A stretch of 64,000 bases of DNA from Anisakis pegreffii. Its lineage: Eukaryota; Nematoda; Chromadorea; Rhabditida; Anisakidae. Positions 10,801 through 21,439 of this stretch are shown one piece after another. The DNA lies in the NCBI GenBank assembly GCA_035041965.1, contig JAPYMA010000823.1, positions 1-64,000 of the forward strand, given 5' to 3'. Both the position numbers and the translations under genes were made by a program. The number at the start of each line of letters is the position of its first letter. Position 1 is the first letter of the stretch. Under the pieces are notes generated by a model. That model was not told where the DNA came from. It was given only the letters and a program-made list of their open reading frames with translations, and did not search any database.

Positions 10801-13800
10801 CACTATCATTCTTCACTATCATACTCACAGACTGTCTCCACTTTAGACTGTTCCATGTAACGCTGATGTTGCGAGCATGAACTGACTTTGCTGTTTTGAT
10901 TGTCTCATTAGGGTCAATGGTGTCCGGCGAGTTTAAGATCGGTTCCAATTTGTTCTTTCAGTATAAATCGCTTTATACCTCTTGTCTGTTTTCAACACGA
11001 ACACGACTTGATAGTTCGCCTATTCTATTGTCATCACGCCTCAAAATATGCCCATCGAGCTTCGACATGTCTTCTTACGCTCTTTCAGATGGTTTTATAT
11101 GGTGTTTCTTAAGCACTCCATTGACCTCAACCATTTGCTCCACAACAAATGAAGTGTTCATAAACTCCTATTTACTCAGGTTCGGATGCATCTACAATAA
11201 CTGCCCTATGCTACAACTACACCAAATACGAAAATGCGAATTGCTGTTCGGTCCCTGTTATGGAGGCATTTGTGTGCGTGTTTTATCAACTTATGTGTTC
11301 ATCGGAAACGACCTTAGACGGTAAGTGATCAGAATCACGCTTACGCAGCCGATCAGCCTTTTCTTATGACAATCTAACATTAATTTTATTATAATAATAC
11401 TCATAGCAATATGCCTTTTCTTATCACATAACTAATTAACGTAACAGTAGAAATAGTAATAAAATAGTAATAAAAATTGTAATATTAATAGTAATAATAA
11501 TGATGATACTTGCCTTCCGATTACCTTGCGACCTGTCTTCGCTCTCCATGTGGGCGCAGGTCTACCGATCCCCATGTTACTCTTTGTTGAGCAGACCTTT
11601 TCCTTTTCTGACCAAACATTCTAACAAGCGGTTCATCCCATCTCATTCGTGGTCTGCCCAGGGGCCTCTTCACTGCTCTTGGAATCCACTGTGTTATTCG
11701 ACTAGTCCAACGGTTATCATTCATTCTCGCTATGTGCCCAGCCCATCTTCTTTTGCTGATATACATTTCGTTTACTATGTCTTTCCGTGAAACGTTACAC
11801 ATCCGTCTTTCCATTGCTCTTTCTGTTATAGCAAATTTTTCTTCTGCAACTCTTGTGGTTGCCCACGTTTCACTTGCATATTACATGGCCGGAAGGATTG
11901 ATGAGTTGAATATATTTGTTCTGATTCTTATTGGCAGGGTTTGATCTGTCAATACCGTTCGATATTTTCCAAATGCTGTCCAACCTGCTCTCCTCCTTAT
12001 TTCCCATTCCCCTTCTGGGCAGTTATTGGGATCCATTTGGCGGCCCAAGTAGACATAGTTCTTTGCCTCTTCAATTTCTATTTCATCTAGCTGAATTTTA
12101 CCTTGTGCACAGTAAGAGTTTCGCATCCATTTAGTCTTTTTTAAGTTCATTTCCAGTCCCACTCTTTTGGAGTTTATTTTTAGTTGGTTTAGATCACTCT
12201 TGAGATCTTTCGGGTTTGTGGCTACTAATACACAATCGTCTGCGAAAAGTAGGTAAGATAGTACTTCTCCAACAATTTTTACTCCACCTTTGAGTTCCAT
12301 TTTTCTGAACAGTTCTTTTAGTGTTGTTGCAAACAGTTTGGGAGATAGTGTGTCTCCTTGTCGCACTCCTTTATTAATTTTTATGTGACATCTTTCTGAG
12401 AGTATTTTTATTTCGGTGGAGCATCCTTTGTTTATTAATTTTATCATTTCGACATATTTTGCGTTGACGCCAGCCTCATGCAGAGCATTGATCACCGCTG
12501 CAGTTTCGACTGAATCAAAAGCTTTCCTGTAATCCACGAATGCAAGGCACAGAGGGATTTGGTACTCTTTACATTTCTCTAACAGTTGACTGATAACATG
12601 GATATGGTCAATGGTAGAATAACCCGATCTGAAACCAGCTTGTTCTCTGTATATTTCTATCTGCCCTGTAATTCGATTGAGAATTATTCTGGTGAATAAC
12701 TTGGATACTTGTGATAATAATGTAATAGGGCGATAGTTCGCTAGATCTTCTGGGTCGCCTTTCTTTCTTAGAAGTACCGTTTCTGATGTCAGCCAATTCT
12801 TTGGAATTTCGGTGTTTTGTAGATATTTCGTAAATCTTTCTGCAAGCGCTTTATGGAGGTTATCTCCACCCATTTTCAAGTATTCTGCTTTTATTTTATC
12901 ATTTCCTGGACTCTTATCTGTTTTTGTCTTGCTCAATGCATTTTTAACTTCCTCCTTCAATGCTGTTGGTATTTCTTCTTCTTGAGCTCGCGATTTCTTC
13001 TCTGTTATCTGTATTTTTGAAGAGCATAGATCACTGTAGAATTTTTCACATATTTCTTTTATTTCTGATCTCACTGACGTCGTTCTTCCAGAGTTATCTT
13101 TCAACGTATTTGGCATTTTTCTTTTCGATGCTACATCACTTTCTGCTTTTTTCACTCTTTTATGTTTTTCTAATACTTTCCTTAATCTTTCAATGAGATA
13201 TGCTTCACAATCAGCTTTGATGTATCGTCGTATTTCTTTGCATAATGACTTGTATTATACTTCGTTTGTTTTTCCTTCGACATTCCTTCGATAATAATGA
13301 TGATACTACTAATAATATTTATAACAATAATGATAGAATAATAATGATAACAATAATATTAAATATAATATTAATGATAAATAATATTAAATAATAACAA
13401 TCCTAATAATAATATTATATGAAAAAGTTACTAGTGATAGTAATTAATAATAATAGTCAGTAATAATCAATCATCAGAGATGGGCATGCTGTTGGAAAAC
13501 AACAGCTTCGCTATAGCTGATCCACTAAAGCAAAACATGTTTGGTCCGCTGAAGACATGCGCTGTTATTATTATCGCTAAAACAATTACGAAACGCTACC
13601 ACTGAACCGTTGATTAAGAGAAATTAGTCTGCTATTTGCGATCATCATTCGCTATCGCTATCGTTACTCGCTGCTTCCGAGTTATACCTCAAAATATTGA
13701 GTTGCACCACGTGTTTATAAGCTCACTTGCTCAAACAATTTTAAAACAGTATCATCATATATCAGCAATCATGATATTGGTTTTGCCGCTAGCTCCAGAA

Positions 13801-15538
13801 CAAACGAAGTTGATTAGAAGTGGTGAGAACAACCCTCATGAACCATTCAACATCTGGAACCAAGAATTAGTCCCCTCCTCATCCATCCAGGGTCCATATC
13901 TGAAATTTCGTAATCAACTTTCAAGTATACTTAAAAAGGCGAAGTCACAGCATCACCACATTAAGAACGTTCAACTTAATTACCTTTTCCCTACTAAGCA
14001 AAGTACGCAACCTGAATTCGCTCATCCTAGAACCTAGCTCTTTTCCTGATAAATAGGGTCATAAACGTTACAATTAAGGTCCCTAAAAATGTCCGGCAAA
14101 GTAATTCCCTCAAACTCGCTGTCAAACGTTGCATATTCAACGCTACAAAGCTCCTGTTCGCAAATAGAGTCTTTAGAGCCTGGAATCTACTTCCCCAGCC
14201 TATATTGTCTTCTCATTCCAAGTACGAGCACACCGACCTTTTCCACCAAACAAAATCGGCTTCATATCACTGTACAAATCGCGTTAACAATTTGACAAGA
14301 AGAGGCGGAGAAATTGAGAGACGAATTTGCTTCACCCATCCAATTTTATCATTCCCATTTTATAGGTTCAGCAATGTATGAAATTTGACTTTTTTCCTCT
14401 TTTTCAACCATCTTTCCCTCCGCAGAACCAATTGGGTCAGTGTACTCGCCGTATTGTAATCATACGCGCGAATGTAGCTGGACGCAGTATTATGCGAAAA
14501 AATAGCAATCTTATTCTTTCCAGCAAAAGAAAAAAAAAAGAAAACTTCCTTACACTTTCACTCAAACTATTCGATGCATATGCAATCTCGGACAGAATGC
14601 TAGTTTTATTTTTATAGCAAACATTTGAGGTATCATTCAATACTCGACTTCTAACCGTTCCAAAGAGTTTAAAAGTACGATAAGTTCGAATTGAGTGTTA
14701 CAGCGTAAATATATATTTACATGCCTTCATGATGGGAAAATATGCATTCACTTGCCAACGAACGGGTATTGGAAGGTAGCCGAAGTATTTCGGTGAAGCG
14801 CTAACGTACGCGAAAAAGTAGCTCGCTGAAGCAGTATCCAAAGACACTAGCGGATGCTATCGTTAGAAAATGCCGCTGTTTGAAAGCAGTAGCGCATTAT
14901 CACGCTATCGCTCTTACGCTGTTTCGCTAATAGCGGAATGGTGGTATAGCTCGCTATTTCCCATCTCTGATGATAATAATTAATCACGGCAAAACAATAG
15001 CAATGATAATATTATTAACGACGCCGAATCTGACTTAGACTACCATTAGAAAATAGATTACTGTGCTATGGGTTTAGTGTTTTTCGCTCATTAGGCTATG
15101 ACGAAAGCTGATGGCACCAAAAAGATTGCCGAACGCATACTAATAACTGCTTTTACAGCAGCGGCACCAACAACCACTCCGTTGTCCATCTCTGCAAATG
15201 CGGAACCAACAACCACACAGCCACCCGCCACATCAATCAAACAATTATCGACCGTACCAGCCGCTTCGACTTGTGTGGATTTATCGGACTGTGCAGGCTT
15301 CATCGGCCTTTGCGATGATCCCAGAATGATTGGTACACTAATTACACATTGTCCAAGAATGTGTGGTTTTTGCCCTGATCAACTATCAGCCACAACAGCA
15401 TTGATTGCTCCAGCCGCTAATATTGCTCCTGTTTGCGAAGATTTATCAGACTGTACAGATTTCAGCACCTATTGTAAGATGTCCGACATGATTAGTTCAT
15501 TAAGGGAATACTGTGCAAAAACATGTGGTTTCTGTTAG
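7837..15538 (+). CDS. Secreted Thr-rich protein with three four-Cys modules and two ShKT domains
   Basis: Proposed exons are 7837-7921, 8574-8714, 9000-9263, 11180-11320 and 15108-15538, joined at phase-1 introns; total 353 residues. Exon 1 encodes a signal peptide (hydrophobic to about residue 19). Exons 2, 3 and 4 each encode one module spaced exactly C-x10-C-x10-C-x6-C (Cys39/50/61/68, 127/138/149/156, 174/185/196/203), with a conserved Tyr-Glu-(Asn/Asp)-x-Asn-Cys and Val/Ile-Phe-Tyr. Module 3 has an extra Cys186. Exons 3 and 5 open with Thr/Ser/Pro-rich linkers that should carry O-glycans. Exon 5 ends in two ShKT domains with identical spacing C-x5-C-x6-C-x12-C-x3-C-x2-C (Cys266-299 and Cys320-353). 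ShKT pairs close many nematode secreted mucins and enzymes, so a surface-coat or excretory-secretory role is likely by inference. Exons 2 and 4 are both 141 bp and have similar flanking introns, showing tandem duplication. The exon 5 acceptor is the weak point: the better-looking site before 15095 gives the wrong phase, and 15108 has a poor acceptor. The gene could be spliced differently or be decaying. Confidence 0.75.
9364..10390 (+). mobile_element. hAT-like element, copy 1 (intron 3)
   Basis: It starts with CAGGGATGGACA and is collinear, at moderate identity, with the element at 13475-14969. The shared segments include the first 230 bp and the block 10165-10270, which aligns to about 13780-13890, and similarity still shows near 10385. 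No matching right terminus was found, so the 3' limit is a minimum. There is no transposase ORF. Confidence 0.55.
11515..13290 (-). mobile_element. 5'-truncated RTE-clade LINE (antisense in intron 4)
   Basis: A non-LTR retrotransposon lies antisense to the secreted-protein gene. It carries a reverse transcriptase and the C-terminal region but no endonuclease. The 3' end (low coordinates) runs into a CAT/ATT-rich tail right after the ORF stop, as usual for RTE elements with short tandem 3' ends. The 5' truncation is near 13290, where the flank becomes AAT-rich intron. Confidence 0.85.
11521..13254 (-). pseudogene. RTE reverse transcriptase, one internal stop
   Basis: An open frame of about 577 codons is interrupted by a single in-frame TAA at 11881-11883, most simply a CAA-to-TAA change, with the protein pattern continuing in the same frame to 11521. 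Motifs in order, counted from the Met at 13155: NYRPITLL at 140-147, GFRSGYSTIDHI at 174-185, the catalytic AFVDYRKAFDSV at 205-216, GVRQGDTLSP at 263-272 and the catalytic FADD box at 304-307. After the stop come RRWAGHIARM and GRPRMRW, the tail typical of RTE elements. The apurinic endonuclease domain is missing by 5' truncation. The low damage suggests a fairly recent insertion. Confidence 0.88.
13470..14974 (+). mobile_element. hAT-like non-autonomous element, copy 2 (intron 4)
   Basis: Ends are inverted: ATCATCAGAGATGGG at 13470-13484 and CCCATCTCTGATGAT at 14960-14974. The flanking octamers AATAATCA (13462-13469) and AATAATTA (14975-14982) agree at 7 of 8 bases, as an old hAT 8-bp target duplication would, although the surrounding AAT-rich sequence weakens this. 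CAGRGATGGG ends are typical of hAT families. The open frame 13636-14037 inside shows no transposase features. The element is about 1.5 kb and presumably moved by a transposase in trans. Confidence 0.65.
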
Positions 15539-18500
15539 TATTTGCCCGAGATCTCGGTGATGCCGAATGCCGATATAAGAAAAGCGATATCGATCTCGGG
15601 ATTCCTGGTGTCGATATTAACGATGTTTTCGATATTCATACCACAAGTCATTTTAAATGAATTTCGCAGTATATCCATCATACCCATTATTGCTATTTCG
15701 TTGAATTTCTGGAGCTTCGGTGAGTGATTTGTTAAATGAATTGTTTTCTGAATGATTATGAACACATCGCTTCAAAAAGAATTCGGTGAACAAGTCACAT
15801 TTTTATATTTCAAATGTTGCTTTCAATACTGTTATCCTATCGGTATTGAAAAACGATACCAGCATTGGGAAAATGGTCGATGTTTTGCAAACACCAGTTT
15901 CTGCTCTTCTTAATCAACAAATATATCGACTGCGGCTGCTGTGACTAAGCAGAATTTAACTTTATTAACACAATTCTCCAGCCTGGAGAAGATATCCGTT
16001 CATTAACTATTCCAAACTCATCCACTGTTTGCTTGTGAATTCGTTGCTCGAAACAAAATAGATACATCATCGACGTCCATCGACTATTCATGAGACTTTT
16101 CCGCGATACAATTGCGTTGCTTTCATGTAAAACCGTGATGACTGAAAAGGTTTCCACAACGCTTTTTAATATGAAATAGTGGCATTTGCAAGATAAACTG
16201 AAAATGATATTTATGAATATTTATTCTTTCACCTTCGTCGGGACGTAGGCTGACTGAACTGACTTCTTTGTGAGTTAATCACTCGGAACTGTCGCAATAA
16301 AGGAATATTTGAGGTGACATGTTAACGATATAAATGAAAACAACACATTTTTATTTTCTTGAATTCCGAGTTGGAATCAACGACATCTAACGCAGGATTG
16401 GTAATTCTTTCGAGATACCACGATAAATTTGACTCGAATGCAACATTCCCATAAAATCATAAAGTATTATTGTTGGGATTCATAACGTTCACATGAACAT
16501 CGAACAGATGCTGACATCATTAGGTTTTCGCTTTTTTTGCACTCTGCACGGAATGCAAGTTGCTGAGATTACATTGTATAGATTACTGACAATGAGCATA
16601 AAATGTGTTTAAAAATGGAGCAAATTATCATTGAAATAATTGGAAAGAGATAAGTAATCTTCCTAACAATCACTTTCATCATTAGAGGAACGCCGATGTC
16701 GCCAATATTATCATGAGAATGATCAGTGGAACTAGAGATAGAAATAGAAAAGCTTATTCGATTAAGTAATGGAACTAAATAAGAGAACATGGTAAAATTC
16801 CAAGTTATAATTCAAGGAACATGTAGAGAAGTGATTGATGATATTCGAGGAAGTCACATCTTGCTGCGGTGAAAAATTGAATTTTTCGGGCACAAAAAGA
16901 GAGGACTAATGCGAATCTTTTTTCGTCATTCACTGATACTTCATCAATAGTTATTCAAACATTAAATATGACAGAAAAAGTATCGAATGAGAACACTCAA
17001 GTGAAATTGGATGAAAAATGAAGTGAGCTGGTGTCAAAAAAAAGAGAAATGAAACTGTTGAACTAAACCGGAATATCTTTTATTGATCCTTGAGCGTTAA
17101 TGGATCAGCTCCAGTGGTCATTCGATTAAGCGTTGGCATTCAAACATCTTCGTGCAACATTTACGTGAAATCAATTGTTTGTACTGAACAATCGTCATAC
17201 TTGATGCATTTTCGATCGACTCGCTGATCACCGATTCAACAACAAGTCATGTTCATTCCACAGTTTCGGTTCTTATTGGTGAACATTCAGTCACCTATAG
17301 AGGAGTCACGTAATTGAGTGAAAGATCCATTGAGTAGGTCGCATTCGTGAGCAACATATTAGTTGCTCTTAGCACTCCGTGAAATATTCTTTCAAAAATT
17401 AAGTACAACAACGATAAGATAAGACGAGATAAGATAAGATAAGATAAGATAGGATAATGACTATAAGTGGATAAGGTATGAGTTCCGATAACTGTCTGAT
17501 CGCGCGGAATAGTTCTGGAAAATCATTCCTGAAAAACTTCATAAGGAATGAACGAGTACCACAGTGGAATCGGCAATTGGTGACTAGAGGAATAAGCTTT
17601 TAGTAATATGTCATAAAATATGATTCGTACGCGAAGAGTTCTCGTCTCGAAGGATACGTGTATCGGAGAAGCGAACTGAATTTGCTTACTGGCAGCTGCT
17701 TAATTGTCATAACTACTCGATTAGCTCGTGCTGTTTGCAACAGGTCAGAGTGACAAACTTGGAGTTCCATCTATCCAAGTTTTATCCGGCGATCGATTCA
17801 GTCAGTGGTGAGTGTTCTCGGGCATGAAAATATTCCAGATTTTCAACTGAACTCACAATTTTATCTGCTAATCACGCGATATTTTCAAAGACATTGGTTT
17901 GCGATGAAGAGTGAATGTTCAACAATAAACATCGCTCATCATTCAATATATCAGGATGATTAAAGTTTAGTTAATAATTTCACCTTTCCAAGTTACTCTA
18001 TAATTCTACTGAACTCACCGTTATTTGTGGAAATTCCAGCCAGGATAACGTTCTCTCAATTAAATTGAATAATGCTGTAATTTCAGTTTTATTCCGTTCT
18101 GAGATTTGCAAATGTATCGTCACGTTAATTGCAAAACGCAATAATTGAGCAATGAATATCATCTGAGAGTCGCATATGCATTAATTGGCGATGAATATTT
18201 TATTGATAATTCAGCATGAGAACTCATGATTCAAAACATCATCTGTTGTGTCACTTTAAGCCAATCGAGTCATTATGTGCGTCCATGCCGCTATTATAAT
18301 ATGTCTTTTCATTCAGACTAAACATTCCCAATCCCACTACGTAAATGTTATTTGTATGTTTAATTCATCTAACGACGATTCGGTCGGTGTCTGTTGAAAA
18401 TGCTTGCGCATTACATGCTATTATCTTGATTGACGAATTAATTTAACAATTAGTATTACTGTTTGATTGGAATTCTTCTTCTCAGAGAGCCCGAAGAATG

Positions 18501-20860
18501 CCCGCAAACTTGCGTGCTGGCGCATAATTTGCAAGTAATTTCCGCATTCATCCGTCATTGTCGTTCAATTTGTCGTATAAAAACGCCTAGTTCATTTAAC
18601 ATTCAGGCTCTCGACGTTATGCTCAAGCTGAGACTCTTCTTTAATTGTGCTCAGGTTCGCACTCTTGTATGGTTTAAGACCTATCGAAATTCCTGAAAAC
18701 CACAACGCAACTTTTAGAGCAACGTGCATTTTGACTGCGTAGAGATTTTAGCGAATTCATTCGATCTCACTTTTGGCATTAATTTTGATGTTGGAATTGC
18801 GCGATTGCAAACACATTCCTTGTTGAAACTGTTCCACCATTCAGGTGTTGGCGTAGGATCATAACGCTTGAATAATAAATGAATGTTTGCTGATTAAAAA
18901 CACGCTGAAGTAAGTTTGATGCACCAACCAAAATGATACTGAGCAATTTAATTTTTTGTTGAGGTAACAATGAAATGCGGTGAAAACGAGAACTGAATGG
19001 TAGTTTTCGAGAGCGCACAACTGTAATTATTTAAAACATTGACGTTCATTGAGGACATTTGAATTAGTCACTATTGAAAATTCGCGTTTTTTGCATCATT
19101 TCATCTGATAATGCATTCGCCGCATTCATCTTCTTTATGCCATTTTGTTTGCGTTCATTTCTTCATTTGCTTCGTTTTCTTCGATTCTCGTTTTTACCTC
19201 AATCCGTTACGCGATATCCGTCAACTTGATTTCCGACACGAATGCGTTCAATAATGATGGGTTTGGAGTAATTACTGGTTCTCATCATTTAAACCTTTCT
19301 TGATTGCATCCATGCGTTCATTATGAGACTCTAATAAGCTCTAAGCTCACAACGAACGATTTGCATGATGTACTTTGGTGAATTCGTTTTATTATTCATC
19401 GAATGTAAATGTTGACATTAATTTCACTCTTTGTTATGCTTGATCGTGCGTGTCTTGCTGAAATATTACAAGTTGTTTTGCATAAAGTCAGAGAATAATT
19501 TACATTTTGATCATTCTCCATGCGAATTCTTAATTAAGACTTTGCATGAGTGATCAGCTAATAGTAATCGCTCATGCGAAACTGAATCCATGCATCAATT
19601 AATTCACTTGCGGATACTTCGTTTGGACACGACCGATGCAGCTATGGCATTGACAGCATCCATTGATACACGTCCAAGCAAAGTACGAATGGCGATAAGG
19701 GGCAAAATTACGATTATGTTTATTGATAGAAGCGAAATGCCGATTTATTTACTTATATGAGCACTATTGTATGCCATTCGATGATTATGATCGTCAAGTG
19801 ATCAGATTCAGTAATCTCTGACGAGAATCGATAAGCGCTTTCGAACAGAAATGATTTCATAGTGAAATCAACGGATATGGTGAATGGATTCCACAATGAA
19901 TGACCAAAAGAGGATCAATCGGACTAACATGAAAAATTGCTGAATATTTGACTTAGAATCTGTTTAATTAGGAATTTTGATTGGACCTCGTTACCACTGA
20001 TCGAGAATTGTTTACTCTTCGCACTATCTGCTAGTTGTTTACTTACAAGCGATCAGTAATGATCTATCGAAATCGCCTAGGATAGGAGTGAAGAGTTCCA
20101 CTTATCGGTTAGTGAGAGCCTTCGAAACATTGAAAGTAGGAAGGACGTTCATTAAGCATGAAGATGTCACTCAACAAGACAGGATTGTTGAACTTTTATT
20201 TATCTCCGACAACTCCACGTCGTCTCTTCTAGGTCCGATTCAAACAGTTACCGATCAGGAGAATCTCCAATGCAGCAAACATGTGTATGTAAAGAATTTA
20301 CGCATTCACTTGTTTCTGATAACTTCAATTGCGATAAAAATCAGTGTGTTATCCAACTACAGCACCGAGATTGTGATGAAAATTCTGATGAAATTATCGC
20401 CAAATTACTTGCGATGAAAATTACTCAACGATGCAAAATGAACACTGCTTACGTTACACAAACTATCGAGAATGGAAACTTCTTTGTTTGATGACATCTT
20501 TAGTTTTTTTTGTTTGCACAACGTTTGTCTAGTTTTTGAGTGTGTCTGCTAGCACTCGTCATAACGGACATTGCTTAAAGCAACAAATCATCTTGCGTTT
20601 ACCAGTTTCATTTGTGTTCATTTGCTTTAATGAAGATGGATATATTTTGAGCTGAAGCATTAAGAGTGCATTCATTAGTTAAAAGACGATCGCTATACAT
20701 AGATTTCGTGGCTGGCAATTATTTCGACTACACACTGAAGATTTCGCCTACATCTCAGCATCAAATGATTCGTTTCGTTGCGCTGACGAGTGGAAAGAGT
20801 TCTTCGAGGAGTCCGGATTCGGTCTTTTAGTGAAATGCTGCACTCTATGATCATTGATTG
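15539..20860. other. No gene recognised
   Basis: This is downstream of the ShKT gene. An AATAAA occurs at about 16294. Just after the stop codon, a stretch rich in CGAGATCTCG/CGATATCG palindromic words (15548-15600) could form a hairpin. No exon-like open frame with splice sites was found. Confidence 0.5.
17413..17457 (+). repeat. GATAA pentanucleotide array
   Basis: Seven GATAA units and one GATAG unit with one GACGA interruption. Each AGATAA matches the WGATAR site of GATA factors (for example the ELT intestinal regulators known in C. elegans). It may be only a microsatellite. Confidence 0.8.
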
Positions 20861-20864
20861 AATT

Positions 20865-21437
20865 TCAAAAAATTGCACTTTCTGCGGAGAAACCTTCGAT
20901 TGCAGTTTGTGCGGAGAAGTGCAGATTCGAACAATAATGAAATGCCTCGCTGGACAGTTTTTGATTTGTTACTTTGCTAAGTTCTTCTGTCCTTCTAGAA
21001 TGATTGAGAAGTTTCAACCGGAGTTCCCATTCCAGCATTAAAATGGAGCCCTTTTCATGAGCAGAGTCGGAAGATTGCAAACTGAACTCCCACACTTCTC
21101 ATCGTTGTCGATTGATGATTTCGGCATGCACTGATCGGACACACCATGAACTAATTTCTCTTCGACCCGGTCAATAGTCTTGATGCCTGGAATGTACCTG
21201 TGAAATGAAATTATGAATGTATTAGTGATTGTGAGTGAGTGAGTGCCTCAGCATGCTACGGCGATGTTTTCCTTCTCAACCACATCCAGTTGGTTTCACA
21301 CTTACCAGTACACAAATATTCCTTGCTATACAAGCCGACTAAACGGTAATCAAATATCCACAAATCAGTTTTCTCACACTCCAACAGCAATCGTATTATG
21401 GTTCGAATGGAACTGCTGATGTTTTTCACTGATTTTT
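20865..21437 (-). pseudogene. Coding-like tract of unknown family, frame-disrupted
   Basis: On the minus strand an open segment (21306-21434) is followed by a good donor (G/GTAAGTGTG), a 108-nt intron (21198-21305) with a TTTCACAG acceptor, and a second open segment of 52 codons to a TAA at 21038-21040. The second segment reads YIPGIKTIDRVEEKL then a Cys-containing part. A further 76-codon frame (20865-21095) overlaps its end. Composition and splice signals look genuine, but the frame of the first segment does not continue into that of the second: they differ by one base, and the in-phase reading meets a TAG eight codons upstream. I do not recognise the family. It may be a pseudogene, or exons of a gene with a different model. 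Confidence 0.35.
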
Positions 21438-21439
21438 CG

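Noticed and set aside
13636..14037. 133-codon ORF inside the hAT-like element as a possible transposase
   Set aside because: No DDE or dimerisation motif, and the homologous part of copy 1 does not keep the frame.
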